This document shows, piece after piece, positions 61,765 to 64,000 of a DNA stretch of 64,000 bases (position 1 is its first letter; every line of letters starts with the position of its first letter). Made by a program: the position numbers and the translations under genes. The DNA comes from Scatosoma sp002474405 (GTDB taxonomy: Bacteria > Bacillota > Clostridia > Christensenellales > Borkfalkiaceae): contig CALAFO010000016.1 of assembly GCA_937892545.1 (NCBI GenBank), positions 1 through 64,000 on the forward strand, in the 5' to 3' direction. The notes beneath the pieces are model-generated. The model was not told where the DNA came from and ran no database searches. It saw only the letters and a list, made by a program, of their open reading frames with translations.

Positions 61765-62460
61765 TTACTTTTTGTGTTTTTCTTGGTTCGTCAGCGAAAA
61801 ACTGTCTTCTATCAGCCACATTATTTTCTCATCAGGTATGGTGTCATCCAACACAACTGAAATCCAACTTTTATGATTCATATGGTAACCGGGATAAATC
61901 CCTTTAGTTGCCGTTAAATCAGTACTCTTCTCAGGATTAACTTTTAGATTAATAATATCAATTGTATTTTGATTTTTATTCTTGAGAAGCGAGTCCCATT
62001 TGATATTCATTATCAACGCAAACCATTTACCCGAATCCATATGACGGAACGTTCCGTAACTTTGATATTGGCTTTGCTCCCACGGAAAATCCGGATGTAC
62101 AGCATATTTTGCTATTATCTGTTCAGTGATTCTGTTTGCTTGATCAAAAGCAAACAGAACTGTCGTACAGCATTTATCCGCAATGTCATTCAATAGATTC
62201 TTATATTCGTTTCTCACTTGACCGACATATGCTCCGGTCAGATTTTCTATACGAAGCGGCGCATATTCTTCATCATTCATTGTATCGATGACTTTGCCTG
62301 TTATTACACCTTTATCGGTTACCGAGATATATGCATGAAAATCACCACTCATAAAATCGGACCGATAAACAAAACTATCGTTTTCTCTTTGAAAACCGTA
62401 TTCCAAAAGTTTTTTCTGGTCAAAACGTTTCCTTTCAAATACTTTTTCTTCTATCAACAT
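61765..62460 (-). CDS. MmcQ/YjbR family protein
   Basis: A 231-residue protein with a C-terminal MmcQ/YjbR domain (CyaY-like fold): YGTFRHMDSGKWFALIMNIK, INLKVNPEKSTDLTA and GIYPGYHMNHKSWISVVLDD. The N-terminal 100 residues (YGFQRENDSFVYRSDFM) occur in longer members. The function of the family is not established; DNA binding has been proposed. Its ATG lies within the end of the 57-residue frame upstream. Confidence 0.88.
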   Translation of the reverse strand: MLIEEKVFERKRFDQKKLLEYGFQRENDSFVYRSDFMSGDFHAYISVTDKGVITGKVIDTMNDEEYAPLRIENLTGAYVGQVRNEYKNLLNDIADKCCTTVLFAFDQANRITEQIIAKYAVHPDFPWEQSQYQSYGTFRHMDSGKWFALIMNIKWDSLLKNKNQNTIDIINLKVNPEKSTDLTATKGIYPGYHMNHKSWISVVLDDTIPDEKIMWLIEDSFSLTNQEKHKK

Positions 62461-62627
62461 ACAAAATCCTCTTTACAATTTTTAAGCAATCCTATGCCCG
62501 TTATTGCATACTGCGGCATTGTCAATGACCTTACCGCTAAAGACACATATTTCTTTGGTATATTTATTTGTAAGTTATCATAAAACTCGAACGCCCTTTT
62601 GCTCATCTCTTCATATGTTAATAACAT
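62454..62627 (-). CDS. 57-residue ORF coupled to the MmcQ/YjbR gene
   Basis: A small frame opening MLLTYEEMSKRAFEFYDNLQ and ending NCKEDFVC. GGAGGG lies 11 bases upstream, a consensus promoter lies 36 bases before the start, and the stop overlaps the next gene's ATG by 7 bases. No family recognised. These signals make it a likely gene although it is short. Confidence 0.6.
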   Translation of the reverse strand: MLLTYEEMSKRAFEFYDNLQINIPKKYVSLAVRSLTMPQYAITGIGLLKNCKEDFVC

Positions 62628-62662
62628 TTTTACACTTTCCCTCCTTGTTTTATTGTAACCCC

Positions 62663-62691
62663 ATTATAACCCCTTTATTGAAAATTGTCAA
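62663..62691 (-). promoter_or_regulatory. Consensus promoter overlapped by a palindrome
   Basis: Minus strand TTGACA (62686-62691), 17 bp, TATAAT (62663-62668). ATAACCCCTT (62666-62675) and AAGGGGTTAT (62690-62699) are perfect inverted repeats covering both hexamers, so a repressor could block it. Confidence 0.82.
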
Positions 62692-62788
62692 GGGGTTATT
62701 GTGGGTTATAAAACTCCTTTTTGAGAAAATAGCGAGAATTTTGCCGAAGAGCATTCAAGCGACTACGTTTTGTAGCCGCTTTTTCATA

Positions 62789-63976
62789 TTATTTGTTCGC
62801 CAATTCCACTTGATTCAGTTCTAACCAAGTAGCATTTTTTATAACCTCATCAGCATTACCGTCGCGTAGTTGAACGAAGTTTATTACATCGTCTTTCGGG
62901 AATCCGCCGTACCAATAATGCCACCCCATATCGTTATTCGGAATAATGCCGAGATCATCGTTTCCGAGCAATTTATCAATTATTTGCCCGGCGTGTCCGA
63001 GAAGAACGGGAACGCCTTTATCTTTCATTCCGTTATACATACGCACGACTTCCGTCGTTAAACAATGCGTTCCGCCGGAAAGATAAAACCAATATCCGTC
63101 GTCCCAAAACAAATATAAATGAATCATCGTATGCGTATGACCGCAAGAGATTTCCCACATATGCGAGGGGTTTTCTATTTCCCATTTTTCTTGCGTACTT
63201 AACTTAAACCACTTATCGAAGTCATCTGGAGAGTTCTCGTCAAGCAAACTCATTCCGCCGTCACGCTCATCGCCGTAACGTTTAAACATTTCTTTAGGCG
63301 TCTTTTCGTCTATCTCCTTATAACCTGCGGCGGCATAACAATAAGAACAAACTTCATAATACTTTCCGGAAGACATCCTCTCATATCGTCCCTCTGCTTT
63401 TGTCGCAAACAGGTCATTCCCGTTCTTAACATGCTTTATAAGTTTATCTATCTCCTTTTCCTTTAACCCATCGCGATCGTTTCTTTTACTTTTTGGAACG
63501 AGCCGCCAATAGAGCGCGCGGTTGATAAATCCTTTTCGGTTTTCGTACGGCAACTCATTTTTAACATAATCGTTATACACGCCTTGTTTCAGCATTTCGA
63601 CGGTGTTAGCAACCGTTTGACTTAAAAATTCAAGGATTCTATCCAACCGAGAGTCCGGAAAGAAATCCTCTTTCATATCCGGGCTTCTGCGCACAAGCAC
63701 GGTATCGTCAAGAAAAACCATGACGTAACCGTTTTCATTGATGACGCCAATTTTGAACCATACGCGTTTCCACGGAAATTCTTCTTCCATATCCTTTTGA
63801 AATTTCTCTTCGGAACAATCTCCTGGAGCGTAATACTTATTGAATTTTATGTATTGTTTTAACGTCCCTCTCGGTACGGAAAACCAAAACTCCCAACGTT
63901 TATCGGGATAAGTCGGCTTGATTTTCTCTATTTCGCCAAGTAAATTATTCATTGACCGCAGCCCCGCCTCTGTCAA
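62789..63976 (-). CDS. Uncharacterised protein, probably 5'-truncated by the window edge
   Basis: At least 387 residues from an ATG at 63952, but the frame remains open to base 64000 with protein-like codons, so the true start may be outside. No family is recognised. Visible features are EVCSYCYAAAGY (CxxC), WEISCGHTHTMIHLYLFWDD with several His, and WHYWYGGFPKDDV. The many Trp, Tyr and charged residues suggest a soluble protein. A GCGGCTAC-CGTAGTCGC hairpin follows the stop at 62757-62780. Confidence 0.6.
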   Translation of the reverse strand: MTEAGLRSMNNLLGEIEKIKPTYPDKRWEFWFSVPRGTLKQYIKFNKYYAPGDCSEEKFQKDMEEEFPWKRVWFKIGVINENGYVMVFLDDTVLVRRSPDMKEDFFPDSRLDRILEFLSQTVANTVEMLKQGVYNDYVKNELPYENRKGFINRALYWRLVPKSKRNDRDGLKEKEIDKLIKHVKNGNDLFATKAEGRYERMSSGKYYEVCSYCYAAAGYKEIDEKTPKEMFKRYGDERDGGMSLLDENSPDDFDKWFKLSTQEKWEIENPSHMWEISCGHTHTMIHLYLFWDDGYWFYLSGGTHCLTTEVVRMYNGMKDKGVPVLLGHAGQIIDKLLGNDDLGIIPNNDMGWHYWYGGFPKDDVINFVQLRDGNADEVIKNATWLELNQVELANK

Positions 63977-64000
63977 TGCTATATCGTTATGATCTAATTT

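Overview
The window reads as chromosomal DNA of an endospore-forming Firmicute of class Clostridia, probably an uncultured gut lineage. The gene order is typical of Firmicutes (pyrH-frr-uppS-cdsA-dxr-rseP and ylxM-ffh-rpsP-khpA-rimM), there is a complete gerA-type spore germination operon, and many promoters match sigma-A consensus with 16-18 bp spacers. Base composition is moderately GC-rich up to about 59.1 kb and clearly AT-richer after that. Composite short repeats built from a few hairpin modules sit in most spacers. I suspect the order Christensenellales from their look, but the sequence alone does not settle this.

Layout. 0-5 kb: a DUF4130 DNA-metabolism protein, then a MerR regulator divergent from an aldo/keto reductase-cupin-flavodoxin set with a 19-bp-spacer MerR-type promoter. 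5-10 kb: an HtrA-like lipoprotein protease, an HD nucleotidase, and a TPP-riboswitch-controlled thiamine transporter ThiT carrying an N-terminal membrane module duplicated in frame. 10-23 kb: minus-strand housekeeping genes for translation, protein targeting, isoprenoid and phospholipid synthesis, queuosine and RuvABC recombination. 23-30 kb: an SGNH hydrolase, an acetyltransferase, a small membrane protein and gerA-gerB-gerC. 30.3-30.8 kb: an apparent independent transcript with no long ORF. 31-36 kb: a MarR-controlled heterodimeric ABC exporter, then rplS on its own. 36-41 kb: a glycerol-3-phosphate oxidation operon (GlpA-like, GlpB-like, DUF1667, HAD phosphatase) divergent from a DeoR regulator. 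42-45 kb: an HxlR regulator with a metallo-beta-lactamase-fold protein, then a zinc macrodomain ADP-ribosylhydrolase overlapping a class M sirtuin.

45.0-59.0 kb is the most interesting region. It is one minus-strand operon of six genes encoding two MacB-type ABC transporters, two very large surface lipoproteins (one BspA-like leucine-rich, both with InlB B-type repeats), a membrane-anchored protein with a NEAT-like domain, and a DtxR-family metal-dependent repressor. A consensus promoter lies at its head, with palindromes of the form GTTAGC-N4-GCTAAC on both sides that resemble DtxR-type operators. I infer an iron- or heme-responsive cell-surface system of a gene composition I do not recognise as described.

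59.1-64 kb is an AT-rich accessory segment: a HEPN-like protein, an AAA ATPase with a C-terminal nuclease-like domain, a MmcQ/YjbR protein preceded by a tiny coupled ORF, and an unrecognised protein running off the window edge. No tRNA, rRNA, insertion sequence, integrase or CRISPR array was found.
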